From: Limnohabitans sp. 2KL-51
Lineage (GTDB): Bacteria; Pseudomonadota; Gammaproteobacteria; Burkholderiales; Burkholderiaceae_C
Reading direction: 5' to 3'
NCBI RefSeq assembly: GCF_003063645.1
Contig: NZ_NESJ01000003.1
Location: 124,001 to 188,000, forward strand
DNA length: 64,000 bases
A program made the translations under genes and the position numbers. The notes below the pieces were generated by a model, which was not told the DNA's origin, did not search any database, and was given only the letters and a program-made list of their open reading frames with translations. Each line of letters opens with the position of its first letter. The stretch's first letter is position 1. Of this stretch, positions 35,214-44,856 are shown in pieces.

Positions 35214-36873
35214 GGCAGCCTCGGCCACACAAAGTGGCCACCAGGGCTTGTGCTGACGCGTCATCCAGCCCATGCCCACGCCACACCGTGTGGGCGTCGG
35301 CACGCACCATGAGCAAGGGATGCTGGTATTCGGCCGGCAAGTCTTTCAGGCCCGACACGTCCAGCACCCGCAGCGGCATGCCTTGGTGTTGGGCCGCGGC
35401 TTGCAGGGCCTCCAACGCTTCGTCGTGTCCCGGCTTCAGGCACAGCAAGGTATAGGCGGGGCCCAGAGCGTCGTACAGCGACTGTCCTTCGCCTAGCCAA
35501 AAATGTGGCGCACGGCATCCGGGCACGGTCGACGCGGTGAAGCTGCCCATGCTGTACTCGGGCGCTTTGTCGCCGTCGTACACCATCACAGGCGACTGGT
35601 CGTAGTAGTAACCAAAGTTCAGGCCCGCGCAACAGTACTGCTGCACGTTCAGGTCGTACAAGTTTTGGCCAAAGGCATCGCGTGCAGCTTGCCCCTCGGA
35701 ACTGTCGTCTTCCAGATTCAGCGGAATCTCGCGCCGGCGCTGGCTCATGGCGTGCGCATGGTTCATGGCAAAGCGTGAGACCTGCTCGGTGATCGGGTGA
35801 CGTTCTTTTTCGTAGGCCGACAAGGCCTCGGGTGTGGCCCAGCCTTCGATTTGCGCCGACAGGTGCCAGGCCAGATTGGCCGCATCGGCCAGGCCCGCGT
35901 TCATGCCGTAACCGGCATAGGGCACCCACAGATGGGCGGCGTCTCCGGCCAAAAACACGTTGCCTTCGCGCAGCTTGTCGCTCACCAGGCGGCGACCAAT
36001 CCAGTCTTCGCGGCTCATCTGTTCGTACTCGAAGTCTTCACCCACCCCGAGGATGGTGCGGATGGCCCAGTCGCGGTCCACCGCTTCAAAGTCGGTTTCG
36101 TGGTCGCGCAGGTAGTTGTGGATCAGCCAGACTTCCTGGCCGTCGATGGCGTAGATGTTGCCGCTGCGCCGGGGGTTGACGGTGAACATGGCCCAGGCCG
36201 CCGGGGCCTGCAGGCGAGTCATCAGGCCCGGCGCGCGAATGCAGGTGCTTTGCACGCGCTGCACCACCTCGTCGCCCACCAGTTGGGCGCCTATAGCCTT
36301 GCGCACCGCCGAACGGCCGCCGTCGCAGCCCACCAGATAAGCCGCTTGCATGTGCAGCGGCGGCGCATCGGGCGTGTCCAGGTTTTGAATGCGCACATTC
36401 ACCAGGCCGTCGGTTTGCTCGAAGTCCAGCACTTGGTGCCGGTAAAGGGTGGTGATCAAGGTTTGCTTTTGCACATGCCCCGCCAAAATCGGCTCGATGT
36501 AGCGCTGGTTGATGCGGTGCGGTGGCTCGGGCGTGGGCCAGTTGCCGTCCGGGCCGCTGTGGTCGGTCAGGCGGGTGCTGCGCCCGGGAATGTGGATGCG
36601 GGCGATTTCTTGCCCCACGGTGCTGGTGCGGTACGACACGTCGTGCGGGTAATCGTCGGGCAAGCCTGCGGCACGCAGGTCTTGGGACACGCCCAGAGCG
36701 CGGAACAGCTCCATGCTGCGGGCCGAGATGTGGTTGCATTTGACATCCGGCAGCGCACCTGCAAGCCTCATTTCGACCAGAGTGCAGGCAATGCCGCGGC
36801 GCGCCAAACACAGCGCCAGGGTCATGCCCACAGGCCCCGCGCCCACCACCACAACGGGTGCATTCCAACTCAT
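35200..36873 (-). CDS. FAD-dependent aromatic monooxygenase (MhpA-like)
   Basis: 557 residues of the class A flavoprotein hydroxylase family. GAGPVGMTLALCLARRG binds the ADP part of FAD, LVGCDGGRS is the DG motif, and GDAAHLWVPYAGYGMNAGLADAANL is the GD motif. The C-terminal thioredoxin-like domain, typical of the longer phenol/3-hydroxyphenylpropionate hydroxylases, follows from about residue 420. The substrate is unknown, probably a phenolic acid. ATG overlaps the upstream monooxygenase stop (ATGA). It is the last gene of the minus-strand operon that begins at the aldehyde dehydrogenase. Confidence 0.92.
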   Translation of the reverse strand: MSWNAPVVVVGAGPVGMTLALCLARRGIACTLVEMRLAGALPDVKCNHISARSMELFRALGVSQDLRAAGLPDDYPHDVSYRTSTVGQEIARIHIPGRSTRLTDHSGPDGNWPTPEPPHRINQRYIEPILAGHVQKQTLITTLYRHQVLDFEQTDGLVNVRIQNLDTPDAPPLHMQAAYLVGCDGGRSAVRKAIGAQLVGDEVVQRVQSTCIRAPGLMTRLQAPAAWAMFTVNPRRSGNIYAIDGQEVWLIHNYLRDHETDFEAVDRDWAIRTILGVGEDFEYEQMSREDWIGRRLVSDKLREGNVFLAGDAAHLWVPYAGYGMNAGLADAANLAWHLSAQIEGWATPEALSAYEKERHPITEQVSRFAMNHAHAMSQRRREIPLNLEDDSSEGQAARDAFGQNLYDLNVQQYCCAGLNFGYYYDQSPVMVYDGDKAPEYSMGSFTASTVPGCRAPHFWLGEGQSLYDALGPAYTLLCLKPGHDEALEALQAAAQHQGMPLRVLDVSGLKDLPAEYQHPLLMVRADAHTVWRGHGLDDASAQALVATLCGRGCLTPA

Positions 36874-38066
36874 AACGGCACTTTCAAAGGGTCGTATTCA
36901 AACATCCAGTCGTAGCGGCGGCGGACTTTTTCGGGCTCCCACTCGCTGCTGACATAGTCCACCGCTTTGGCAGGGTCCGACAGCTGGGGGTTGTGAAAGC
37001 GCTGGGCGTTGTCACGCGACCGGTTGACGATGTCGGCGGTGCGCTGCCAGCGCAGTTTTTCAAAGCGGGCTAAGGCCTGTTCGGTCGGTTCATCCAAGGC
37101 CAGGCAGCGCGCCATGACGGCGGCGTCTTCGATGGCCATGTTGGCCCCCTGCGCCAAAAACGGCAAGGTGGGGTGCGCCGCATCGCCCAGCAGGCAGATG
37201 TTGCCCTGTGCCCAGCCGGTTTGTGGGGCACGGCCCAGCAGAGCCCATTTGAAAGGTTGATCGATGGCCGACATCAACTCGCACACATCGGCATGCCAAT
37301 GACCAAAGTCTTGCAGCAACTCGGCGTGGGTGCCGCGCTCGGTCCAGGACTCGCTACGCCAGCCTTCACGCTCGATGATGCCCACCACGTTCATCAAGGC
37401 CCCGCCACGCACCGGGTAGGTGATGACGTGGGCCCCCGGGCCGACCCAATTGGTGCCGACCTGCGCCCGTAAGTGTTCAGACACGCGCTCCACAGGCACC
37501 AGCCCACGCCAGGCCAGCAAGCCGGTAAATTGGGCCTTGTCTTCGCCCAGCAACTGCTCGCGCAGCACCGAATGCACACCGTCGGCCGCCAGCAAAGCGC
37601 CGGCGCAGTGCTCAGATCCATCGTTCAACTCAAACGTCACGCCCGAAGCCGTGCTGAACGCGTTGACCACCCGCGCATTCAGGCGAACGGGAAGGTCTGA
37701 TCTCGCCTCGAAAGCGTCCAGCAAGACCCGGTGCAAATCACCCCGGTGCACCATCCAGTAAGGCGCACCAAAACGCGCCAAACAATCGTCGCCCAGGTCG
37801 AACAGCTTCCATCGCTGGCCGGTGTTCCACATCCGGATTTCCTTGCCCCGCGCCGGGCTGACAACGCTTTGCAAGGCCTCACCCAGACCCAGCGCCAGCA
37901 AGACACGCGAACCGTTGGGCGAGATTTGCAAGCCCGCGCCCAACTCACCCAATTGCGAGGCTTGCTCGAACACTTCGACCTTGAAGCCTTGCTGCAGCAA
38001 GGCCAGGGCAGTGGTCAAACCGGCAATGCCCGCCCCGGCAATGGCGATGCGCTGGGGTGTGCTCAT
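36870..38066 (-). CDS. FAD-dependent monooxygenase (salicylate hydroxylase-like)
   Basis: 398 residues, class A flavoprotein hydroxylase: GAGIAGLTTALALLQQG (FAD), ADGVHS (DG motif) and GDAAHPTLPFLAQGANMAIEDA (GD motif). Length and motifs fit the salicylate/3-hydroxybenzoate 6-hydroxylase group. ATG 38066 overlaps the stop of the Bug protein gene (ATGA), and its own stop overlaps the next monooxygenase (ATGA). Two successive hydroxylases in one operon suggest stepwise hydroxylation of one aromatic substrate, which is inference. Confidence 0.92.
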   Translation of the reverse strand: MSTPQRIAIAGAGIAGLTTALALLQQGFKVEVFEQASQLGELGAGLQISPNGSRVLLALGLGEALQSVVSPARGKEIRMWNTGQRWKLFDLGDDCLARFGAPYWMVHRGDLHRVLLDAFEARSDLPVRLNARVVNAFSTASGVTFELNDGSEHCAGALLAADGVHSVLREQLLGEDKAQFTGLLAWRGLVPVERVSEHLRAQVGTNWVGPGAHVITYPVRGGALMNVVGIIEREGWRSESWTERGTHAELLQDFGHWHADVCELMSAIDQPFKWALLGRAPQTGWAQGNICLLGDAAHPTLPFLAQGANMAIEDAAVMARCLALDEPTEQALARFEKLRWQRTADIVNRSRDNAQRFHNPQLSDPAKAVDYVSSEWEPEKVRRRYDWMFEYDPLKVPL

Positions 38067-39064
38067 TGCGCCTTGATGTTGTTGTCTTTCGCCACCTGGG
38101 TCCACAAAGGAATTTCGGTGGCAATGGTTTTGGCGAAGTCAGCGCTGCTGCTGCCCACGGGACGGATGTCCAGCTTGGCCATGCGCTCAACCACATCAGG
38201 CAAGGCCATGATGCGGGCCATTTCTTCTTGTAAGCGCTTGACGATGGGCGCAGGCGTGCCCGCAGGCGCAAGCAAACCACTCCAGAAATTCACTGCCAAA
38301 TCAATGCCCTGTTCTTTGAGCGTGGGCACTTGCGGGTAGCTGGCCAGGCGCTGCTCAGACGTGACGGCCAAAGCACGCAACTTGCCCGACTTAACCAGGG
38401 CGGCAATGGGGCCCGAGTCGATCAGGGTCATTTGCACCTCTTGGGTCAGCACCGCGTTGATGGAGGGCGCGCTGCCTTGGTAAGGCACATTCAGGGCCTT
38501 CAGTCCCGACTTGGCTTTGACCAGTTCCATCACCAGCTGAAAGGAGGCCGAGGGGTAGGAATAGTTCGTCTTGTCCGCGTTGGCTTTGGACAAGGCGACC
38601 AACTCGTTGAATGTTTTGGCAGGCGAGGCTTCGTTGACGGCCAGGATCATCGGGAAAGATCCCGCCAGGGAAATAGGCACCAAGTCGGTGATCGGGTTGT
38701 AGGCCAGCTTGGCCACCAACGCCGGGTTGAACACGATGGGGCCACTGGCCGCCATGAGCAAGGTGTAGCCATCGGGTGCAGCTTTGACCACAAACTCGGT
38801 GCCGACTGCGGCGCCCGCGCCGGGTTTGTTCTCGACCAACACCGGTTGGCCCAAAACAGGCGCCAATTTTTCTGCGACGACGCGCGCCAGAATGTCGTTG
38901 GCACCACCCGGCGCGTAGGGCACCACAATGCGCACGGCCTTGTTGGGCCAGGCCGCTTGCGCCCAAGACAGGGCTGGGGCCAATGTGGCCAAAGATGCGG
39001 CCAAAGACAAGGCGGCGGTGGCCACCAGCTTGCGGCGTACCGGGGATGTGAGGCGGGTTGTCAT
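38063..39064 (-). CDS. Bug/TctC-type periplasmic binding protein (2)
   Basis: 333 residues. A twin-arginine-free signal peptide (about 1-35, LVATAALSLAASLATLAPALSWAQA) is followed by WPNKAVRIVVPYAPGGANDILARVVAEKL and VENKPGAGAAVGTEFV, the conserved Bug loops. It should deliver a carboxylate, likely the aromatic acid degraded by the flanking enzymes. ACAGGAGACAAACC precedes ATG 39064. It lies 31 bases after the ThDP-enzyme gene and overlaps the next gene by four bases. Confidence 0.95.
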   Translation of the reverse strand: MTTRLTSPVRRKLVATAALSLAASLATLAPALSWAQAAWPNKAVRIVVPYAPGGANDILARVVAEKLAPVLGQPVLVENKPGAGAAVGTEFVVKAAPDGYTLLMAASGPIVFNPALVAKLAYNPITDLVPISLAGSFPMILAVNEASPAKTFNELVALSKANADKTNYSYPSASFQLVMELVKAKSGLKALNVPYQGSAPSINAVLTQEVQMTLIDSGPIAALVKSGKLRALAVTSEQRLASYPQVPTLKEQGIDLAVNFWSGLLAPAGTPAPIVKRLQEEMARIMALPDVVERMAKLDIRPVGSSSADFAKTIATEIPLWTQVAKDNNIKAQ

Positions 39065-39095
39065 GGTTTGTCTCCTGTTTTATGGGGAATGAAAA

Positions 39096-40838
39096 TCAAA
39101 TCTTGGCGACGCAAGCCACCAGCAAAGCAGCACGGCCTTCATCCAGCGCCTGCAGACAGCGGGCGATGGCCGCAGGCACGTCTTCGGCGCGGGTAACCCG
39201 TTCGCCGTGCGCACCAAAGGCTTGGGCCACTTGTTCAAACTGGCGCTTGTCGCCCTTCAGACGGGCCTGAAATTCGCCCGCCTTGGCCGCAGGCCCATCG
39301 GGGTGCACGCGCAGCACGGCTTCCTTGACAGCTTGCCAGCCGCCGTTGTCCAGCACCACGGTGAGGATGGGCAGGCCTTGTGCTTGTGCCACGGCATAAA
39401 CGGAAGTGGGGGTCGAAAAATGGAAACCGCCATCGCCTTCGATGTGCACCACCCGGTCATTGGGCCGGGCCAGCTTGACGCCCAGCGCCATGCCGCCGCT
39501 GTAGCCCAGGCCACCGCCAGCGCCCCCGAGAAAACTCATGGGGCGGGTGCGCAGTATTTGCTGCAGCACCGCAGGCGAATTGCGGATGGCTTCGTTGATG
39601 ACAACGTCATCAGGGTGCAGCTGCAAGCCAATCTGGGCGCACACCCAAGCCGGATTGAGCGCTTCTTCTGTTCCCGGGTTTTGTGCGGCGGCTGCAACTC
39701 GTTCCAGCCGCTGTTGGCGCTGCTCAGGCCAGCGGGCCATACGCTCGGCCACGCGTTGGTGAAAGGCCTCGTCGGCCAGCGACAGCACCGCTTGGTGCAG
39801 ATCGCGCAAGGCCAGCGCACAGTCGGCAGGCCAGCGCACGTCAGTGGCAAAACCCCAGGCCGGAAAATCTTTCTTGATCGGGTCCACGTCGATGTGCACC
39901 CAGCGGGTGCCTTCGCGGGGGCGGGTTTGGTGGGGCAACCAAGGCACGTCGATGTCGAGCAACAAACCCCAATCGGTCTCGGGCAAAAGCGGCGTCGGGT
40001 CAAAGCCAAAAAAGCACGGCGATTCGCGCGAGATGCACAGCCAAGTGGGGCTGAACTCCACCACCCGGATGCCGCACAACTCGGCCAGTGCTTCGAGCGC
40101 CTGCACGGCTTCTGGCTTGCGACCCAAATAGGAAGTGATCGCCAGCGGGTTCTCGGCCGCCATCAACTCGCGGGCGATCTGCAAAGTGGCCTCGGCTGGC
40201 AAGACCCCCATGCGCACCGCGCCGTAGCGGGTAGCGGGGTAAGACTTGACCTGCTCGGGTGCCCAAGTTTCAGCCAGGGTCTCGCGCGGCAGTGTCAAGT
40301 ACACCGGCCCCGCAGGCTCGGTATGCATCACGCTGTGGGCACGGCGCACCACCTCTTTGGCCACCACGCCCGAGGGCAGGTTGTATTCCCACTTGACGTA
40401 GGGGCGCACCAAAGAAGCAATGTCAAACGGGTCTTGCACATAGTGCACATAGTTGTCGCGCGCTCCGGGCACTTCGCCATGCAGGGCATACGGGGCTTTG
40501 CCCGCCATGAGCAGCACCGGCAAACGGGCACGCATCAGGTTGTGCATGCCCATGGCCGCGTTGGCCGTGCCTGCGTCCACATGCACCATGACGCCCTGCC
40601 CTTGCCCAGTGACAGCGGCATAACCACCCGCCATGTGGATGGCCACGTTCTCATGCGGGCACAGCACCACCTCAGGCATGGCCTGGCCCTCAGCTTGCAG
40701 TCGCGCCATCTCGTCAATTAGCGTCACATGGTCGGTACCCAAGTTGGAGAACAGGTAGCGGATGCCGGTCTCTTGCAGACCTTCCAGAAAGTAACGGGCG
40801 GTGGTGTGTGGCGTCTTGGGCTGGGTCGAGTCGGTCAT
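39096..40838 (-). CDS. Thiamine diphosphate-dependent enzyme (acetolactate synthase-like)
   Basis: 580 residues with the three-domain ThDP decarboxylase layout. Glu of about residue 64 in CPHENVAIHMAGGYA is the cofactor-activating Glu, and the C-terminal cofactor motif is EGDGGFHFS...VVLDNGGW (GDG to N). FGFDPTPLLPETDW lies in the central domain. Relatives include acetolactate synthase, benzoylformate decarboxylase and oxalyl-CoA decarboxylase; context with an aldehyde dehydrogenase favours a 2-oxo-acid decarboxylase giving an aldehyde. It starts 9 bases after the aldehyde dehydrogenase stop. Confidence 0.9.
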   Translation of the reverse strand: MTDSTQPKTPHTTARYFLEGLQETGIRYLFSNLGTDHVTLIDEMARLQAEGQAMPEVVLCPHENVAIHMAGGYAAVTGQGQGVMVHVDAGTANAAMGMHNLMRARLPVLLMAGKAPYALHGEVPGARDNYVHYVQDPFDIASLVRPYVKWEYNLPSGVVAKEVVRRAHSVMHTEPAGPVYLTLPRETLAETWAPEQVKSYPATRYGAVRMGVLPAEATLQIARELMAAENPLAITSYLGRKPEAVQALEALAELCGIRVVEFSPTWLCISRESPCFFGFDPTPLLPETDWGLLLDIDVPWLPHQTRPREGTRWVHIDVDPIKKDFPAWGFATDVRWPADCALALRDLHQAVLSLADEAFHQRVAERMARWPEQRQQRLERVAAAAQNPGTEEALNPAWVCAQIGLQLHPDDVVINEAIRNSPAVLQQILRTRPMSFLGGAGGGLGYSGGMALGVKLARPNDRVVHIEGDGGFHFSTPTSVYAVAQAQGLPILTVVLDNGGWQAVKEAVLRVHPDGPAAKAGEFQARLKGDKRQFEQVAQAFGAHGERVTRAEDVPAAIARCLQALDEGRAALLVACVAKI

Positions 40839-40847
40839 CGGCGAGGG

Positions 40848-42293
40848 TCAATCGTTGCATGGCATGAACACATGCTTGGTTTCCATGAAATCGTTCAGGC
40901 CTTCCACGCCATGCAAACGGCCAAAACCGCTTTGCCGGTAACCCCCGGTCTCGATCTCGGCAAACAAGCGGTTGTGCGCATTCACCCACACATTGCCAAA
41001 CTTGACGCGCCGGGTGATTTGGCGAGCCGCCCGGTGGTCGGCGGTCCACACCGAAGCGGCCAGACCGTAACGTGTCGCGTTGGCGCGCAGCACCGCTTCG
41101 TCGTCTGAAGAGAAGGTCTCGAGCGTGATCATCGGACCAAAAATTTCGTCCTGCACAAAATGGCTGCTCAGGTCTTGCGTGGCCACGAGGGATGGCGTGA
41201 TGAACGCGCCGCCGCGAGGCGTGTCCAAAGGCACATGTCCTGCCAAGATCACGCGGCAGTCGGTCGCAGCCGCGCGCACTTCTTCCAGCAAGCGGGCCTG
41301 GTTGCGCTGGTCAATCAAGGGGCCCATGCCCGAACTGGGCTGGTCGCCTGGCCCCACTTTGACTTGAGCCAAAGCTTGGGCCAGTTGCGATGAAAAATCG
41401 TCCGCCACCGATTCGTGCACCAGCACCCGGCTGATGGCGGTGCACATTTGCCCGGCCATGACACAAGCGCCGCCCACAATGCCGCGCACAGCAGCGCTCA
41501 TGTTGGCATCGGCACGCACGATGGCTGGTGCCTTGCCACCCAGCTCCAACGACAAGCGAGTCAGGTTTTTGGCCGTCGACAAGGCAATTTGCTTGCCCAC
41601 ATGGGTCGAACCCGTGAAGCTGATGACATCGACTTCGGGGTGCGCGCACAGGTGCTGCGTGGCCACGATGTCTTGCTCAATGAAAGAATTGATGACGCCT
41701 GCCGGAATGCGCTCATCGGCCACCAGACAGGCCATGACCTGGGTATGCACGAGTGCGGTCTGGTGGGCTGCCTTGATGACCACGGTGCAGCCCGCAGCCA
41801 GCGCCGGGGCCAAAGAGCGCACCAGCAAAGTCACAGGCGCGTTCCAGGGCACGATGATGGCGGCCACACCAATGGCTTCGCGCTCGATGTGCGAATAAAC
41901 ATCGGGCTCCATCTCAATGACCCGGCCAAACAGGTTGCGCGCCAGCCCGGCGTAATAACGCAGCTCTGAAATGCCAGCCATGACTTCGCCTTCGGCCTCG
42001 CGCTGTAACTTGCCATTGAGCTGCACCAGCGTTTGCACCACTTGCGCCTTGTTGTGCTCCAGGCGATCGGCAAACAGGCGCAGCACGTCAGCGCGCAGCT
42101 TGGGTTGTTGCGCCCAAGTGGTGGATTCAAAGGCGCGGCGAGCGCTGGCGATGGCGGCATCCACTTCTTGCACACTGGCGGCCACGAATTGGGCGGCTTT
42201 TTCGCCCGTGGCCGGATTCATGGAATCTCCGATGGTGAGAACGCCGCTGGGCTTAAGCCATTGGCCGCCAATGTAGTTGTGCGCGATGAGCAT
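40848..42293 (-). CDS. NAD(P)+-dependent aldehyde dehydrogenase
   Basis: 481 residues. Asn151 (PWNAP), Lys174 (VIKAAH), Glu250 (LELGGKAP) and the nucleophile Cys284 (AGQMCTA) are the catalytic and cofactor set. ATG 42293 begins at the normal family N terminus (MLIAHNYIGGQW); the frame open to 42467 adds 58 unsupported residues. First gene of the five-gene operon ALDH, ThDP enzyme, Bug protein, two monooxygenases, where it could oxidise the aldehyde made by the ThDP enzyme. Relatives are often called betaine- or benzaldehyde-type dehydrogenases. The 269 bases upstream hold no clear operator. Confidence 0.94.
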   Translation of the reverse strand: MLIAHNYIGGQWLKPSGVLTIGDSMNPATGEKAAQFVAASVQEVDAAIASARRAFESTTWAQQPKLRADVLRLFADRLEHNKAQVVQTLVQLNGKLQREAEGEVMAGISELRYYAGLARNLFGRVIEMEPDVYSHIEREAIGVAAIIVPWNAPVTLLVRSLAPALAAGCTVVIKAAHQTALVHTQVMACLVADERIPAGVINSFIEQDIVATQHLCAHPEVDVISFTGSTHVGKQIALSTAKNLTRLSLELGGKAPAIVRADANMSAAVRGIVGGACVMAGQMCTAISRVLVHESVADDFSSQLAQALAQVKVGPGDQPSSGMGPLIDQRNQARLLEEVRAAATDCRVILAGHVPLDTPRGGAFITPSLVATQDLSSHFVQDEIFGPMITLETFSSDDEAVLRANATRYGLAASVWTADHRAARQITRRVKFGNVWVNAHNRLFAEIETGGYRQSGFGRLHGVEGLNDFMETKHVFMPCND

Positions 42294-42562
42294 GTCAGGG
42301 GGTGCTTTGATGGTGCTGGCGAGTATTGAGCAGGACAATGCAGACCTAAGGCTGAAACGCCAATGCCAGATGCTTAGCAAGTTAAGTAAATCAAGACTTG
42401 ATGCTAGCCGCTGTGACGCCTTCAGCCATTGGGTCAAACCCTGCGTCATCGTCATTGAAAAAAGCACAGATGGCGTGCCCTCGGCACCCCAGCTTACCGC
42501 CTGAACTGCGCGTGTTCAGGAGCGGTTGAAAGCCCTCACTTGGGGCCCCTCGTCACAAAATC

Positions 42563-43174
42563 TCAAGCCACCAACAAATAGCCTTCGGATGCCGATACGT
42601 CCAAAGTGCGGCCCTTAATTAAAACAGGTGCAGCTTGCTTGAATGTTGTCACCACCCGGCCCTCGCCCATGGCGAAGATATCGTCTTGCAGGAGTCTGGA
42701 AAAGAACAAATCGGCCGATATCTGAGGCGCGTGCAAGTGGCAATAGTCGGACACGAGGGTTCGATAAAAACCCACAAATTCGCGCATCAAGGCACAGGTT
42801 TGCTCCACATCGACCAGCTGCGCCTGTTCGGGCACAGACAACAGTTTCAGTGGATTTTCGTTGTAAAAACCAAACCGCGTCCAGCCGAACTTAGGATAAG
42901 CGGTGTGTGTACGCCAAGCAGCGTAGTGCGGCTTGAAATAAGTCTGCATGCATTGGTCCGTGGCCACCAAAGCAAACAAGCACAACACAAACATGGGCCG
43001 CAACTCGACGTCGATATCATTCAGATCGTCTTGGGCGCGCGACCAGTTTTTGCCGCCGAACTGGATCAGGTCCTTGTCGTTCAAAATGTCTTTGAGCACT
43101 TGCGGCACTTCGCTGAATTTCAGCTTGCCGATGTCGCTTTGAAAACCGTGATTGAAATAATTGACGATGCTCAT
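42563..43174 (-). CDS. Unrecognised cytoplasmic protein downstream of an AT-rich region
   Basis: 203 residues with no family I can name. It begins MSIVNYFNHGFQSDIGKLKF, is rich in aromatic residues in its middle (YFKPHYAAWRTHTAYPKFGWTRFGFYNENP), and shows no signal peptide or clear membrane span apart from one short hydrophobic stretch (MFVLCLFALVATDQ). ATG 43174 follows AAAGGCAAAAA; the frame open to 43249 is unlikely. Codon use is less GC-biased than its neighbours (several AAA, TTT, AAT codons). Together with the AT-rich upstream DNA this suggests recent acquisition. Confidence 0.75.
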   Translation of the reverse strand: MSIVNYFNHGFQSDIGKLKFSEVPQVLKDILNDKDLIQFGGKNWSRAQDDLNDIDVELRPMFVLCLFALVATDQCMQTYFKPHYAAWRTHTAYPKFGWTRFGFYNENPLKLLSVPEQAQLVDVEQTCALMREFVGFYRTLVSDYCHLHAPQISADLFFSRLLQDDIFAMGEGRVVTTFKQAAPVLIKGRTLDVSASEGYLLVA

Positions 43175-43475
43175 TTTTTGCCTTTCGATACAAAAAAATG
43201 AATTCAGCAGATGACAACTTGAAAAAGCCAAGGACTGACAAGCATTCAATCAAGCCCCTCAAAAATCCGAATATTTACCTTACATCGGATTTGTCATTTT
43301 CATTTATTTGTCATCTTAATAATTAATTTTCAATTACAAAAGACAATTCCAGAGTTATTACATATTGTTTCAAATTACCAGCCCTGTTGGCGCAGCTTAG
43401 CCAGAGGCTTGGTGCTAAGGCCTTTGCACCGGCCTCCACACAGCGCAAGTGAGAAAAGATCGCCTGAAAAATCGC
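43175..43475. other. AT-rich intergenic region with a 20-bp palindrome
   Basis: The 301 bases contain a strongly AT-rich block (about 43262-43376), quite unlike the rest of the window, which probably holds the promoter of the unknown gene at 42563-43174. At 43411-43430 lies GGTGCTAAGGCCTTTGCACC, a palindrome with one symmetric mismatch. No ORF is supported here. Confidence 0.6.
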
Positions 43476-44753
43476 TCAGGACCCTGGTCGCACCATCTGG
43501 CATGTGCTGGGCAGGCGGGCCTGCTCGGCCTTGATTTGACGCACCACCTTAAATCCATAGCCCGAGCCTTCCACGTCAAAAGGTACACCCGGTGTGCCCT
43601 GGCGGGCCATCATGCCAACCACCAGTGGCTGTTGAAACTGGTGGTCTTGCGCACGCATGCTGCCAGATTGCCCGGCGATGCCAACGCGGGCTTTTTCCAG
43701 CTGCAAGGCCACCGCCACCGGGTCGGTTCCTCCGGCTTTTTCCAACGCCTGTGCCAACGCCTCGATCATGAGCTGCATGCGCACATGGACATAGTCTTCG
43801 GATGGCTTGGGAAAGCGCTGGCGGAACGACTTGTAAAACTGAGCACTGGCTTCGCCCGGGACATTGGGCAACCAGTCAGCCACCGCAATCACACGGCCCA
43901 AACCGGCCTCCCCAATGGCGGCAGGCGCACCTAAGGCGTTGCCATAAAAGGTGTAGAACTTGCCTTCGTAACCGGCCTCGCGGGCGGCCTTGACCAAGAG
44001 CGTCAGGTCATTGCCCCAGTTGCCCGTGATCACGGCCTGCGCACCGCTGGCCTTGATCTTGGCGGCGTAGGGCAAAAAGTCTTTCACCCGGCCCATGGGG
44101 TGCAGCTCGTCGCCCACGATCTGAACATCCGAGCGCTGAACGCCCAATTGCCGCCGGGCCTCGCGCAGGACCGCATGACCAAAGCTGTAGTCTTGTCCGA
44201 TCAAATAGACCGATTTGACGCTTTGGTCTTCGCGCAAGACATGCATGAGCGCCGCCATGCGCATGTCGGCATGGGCATCAAAACGGAAATGCCAGAAACT
44301 GCATTTTTCATTGGTCAAGGCCGGGTCGACCGCCGAGTAATTGAGAAAGAGCACACGCCGGGTGGGCTCACGCTCGTTGTGCTTGTTGATGGCGTCGATC
44401 AGGGCCGCCGCATTGGCCGACGAGTTGCCTTGCAAGACCACCTGCGCGCCGTCGTCGATGGCCGATTTGAGGGCCGATAAAGCCTCTTCGCTTTGGCCTT
44501 TGCTGTCGTGGCGTGTCAACAACATGGGTCGCATGCCTTGTGCGGTTGGGACGCCGCCGCGGGCATTGACCCGCTCGACCGCCCAGACAATGTTGCGCAC
44601 TACTGCCTCACCCGTGTTGGCGAAGGGGCCGCTCAGGCCTTCGATCAGCGCAAGCCGAATGGGCGAAGGGGACTGGGCATGGACAGGCACCCAACACAAG
44701 GCAAAAGCCAAACTCACCCAAGTGCGTCGCGAGAATAGAGGCAGGGAAAACAT
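43476..44753 (-). CDS. Branched-chain amino acid-type ABC substrate-binding protein
   Basis: 425 residues of the Peripla_BP_6 (LivK-like) family. The signal peptide covers about 1-27 (VSLAFALCWVPVHAQ). The mature protein begins IRLALIEGLSGPFANTGEAVVRNIVWAVERVNARGG, the family's opening strand and loop, and includes VYLIGQDYSFGHAVLREARRQL. It should bind an amino acid, amide or aromatic acid. No transporter genes adjoin, so it is an orphan. ATG 44753 is the start of the signal peptide; the frame open to 44795 is rejected. Confidence 0.92.
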   Translation of the reverse strand: MFSLPLFSRRTWVSLAFALCWVPVHAQSPSPIRLALIEGLSGPFANTGEAVVRNIVWAVERVNARGGVPTAQGMRPMLLTRHDSKGQSEEALSALKSAIDDGAQVVLQGNSSANAAALIDAINKHNEREPTRRVLFLNYSAVDPALTNEKCSFWHFRFDAHADMRMAALMHVLREDQSVKSVYLIGQDYSFGHAVLREARRQLGVQRSDVQIVGDELHPMGRVKDFLPYAAKIKASGAQAVITGNWGNDLTLLVKAAREAGYEGKFYTFYGNALGAPAAIGEAGLGRVIAVADWLPNVPGEASAQFYKSFRQRFPKPSEDYVHVRMQLMIEALAQALEKAGGTDPVAVALQLEKARVGIAGQSGSMRAQDHQFQQPLVVGMMARQGTPGVPFDVEGSGYGFKVVRQIKAEQARLPSTCQMVRPGS

Positions 44754-44856
44754 AAACAGAGTGACGCCAGGCCGTGACCCATCGCGCGAAAGCAAAGGGG
44801 CGGAGTTTAACCAGCCAAGGCACGCACCATCGGGTTAACCCGTATTCAAGCGGGGC

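Noticed and set aside
34221-35303. 360-codon minus-strand frame opposite the Bug protein
   Set aside because: The plus-strand gene has a signal peptide and family loops; the minus frame is Gly/His-rich without motifs.
35797-36915. 372-codon plus-strand frame opposite the FAD monooxygenase
   Set aside because: Antisense shadow of a protein with all three FAD motifs; no domain of its own.
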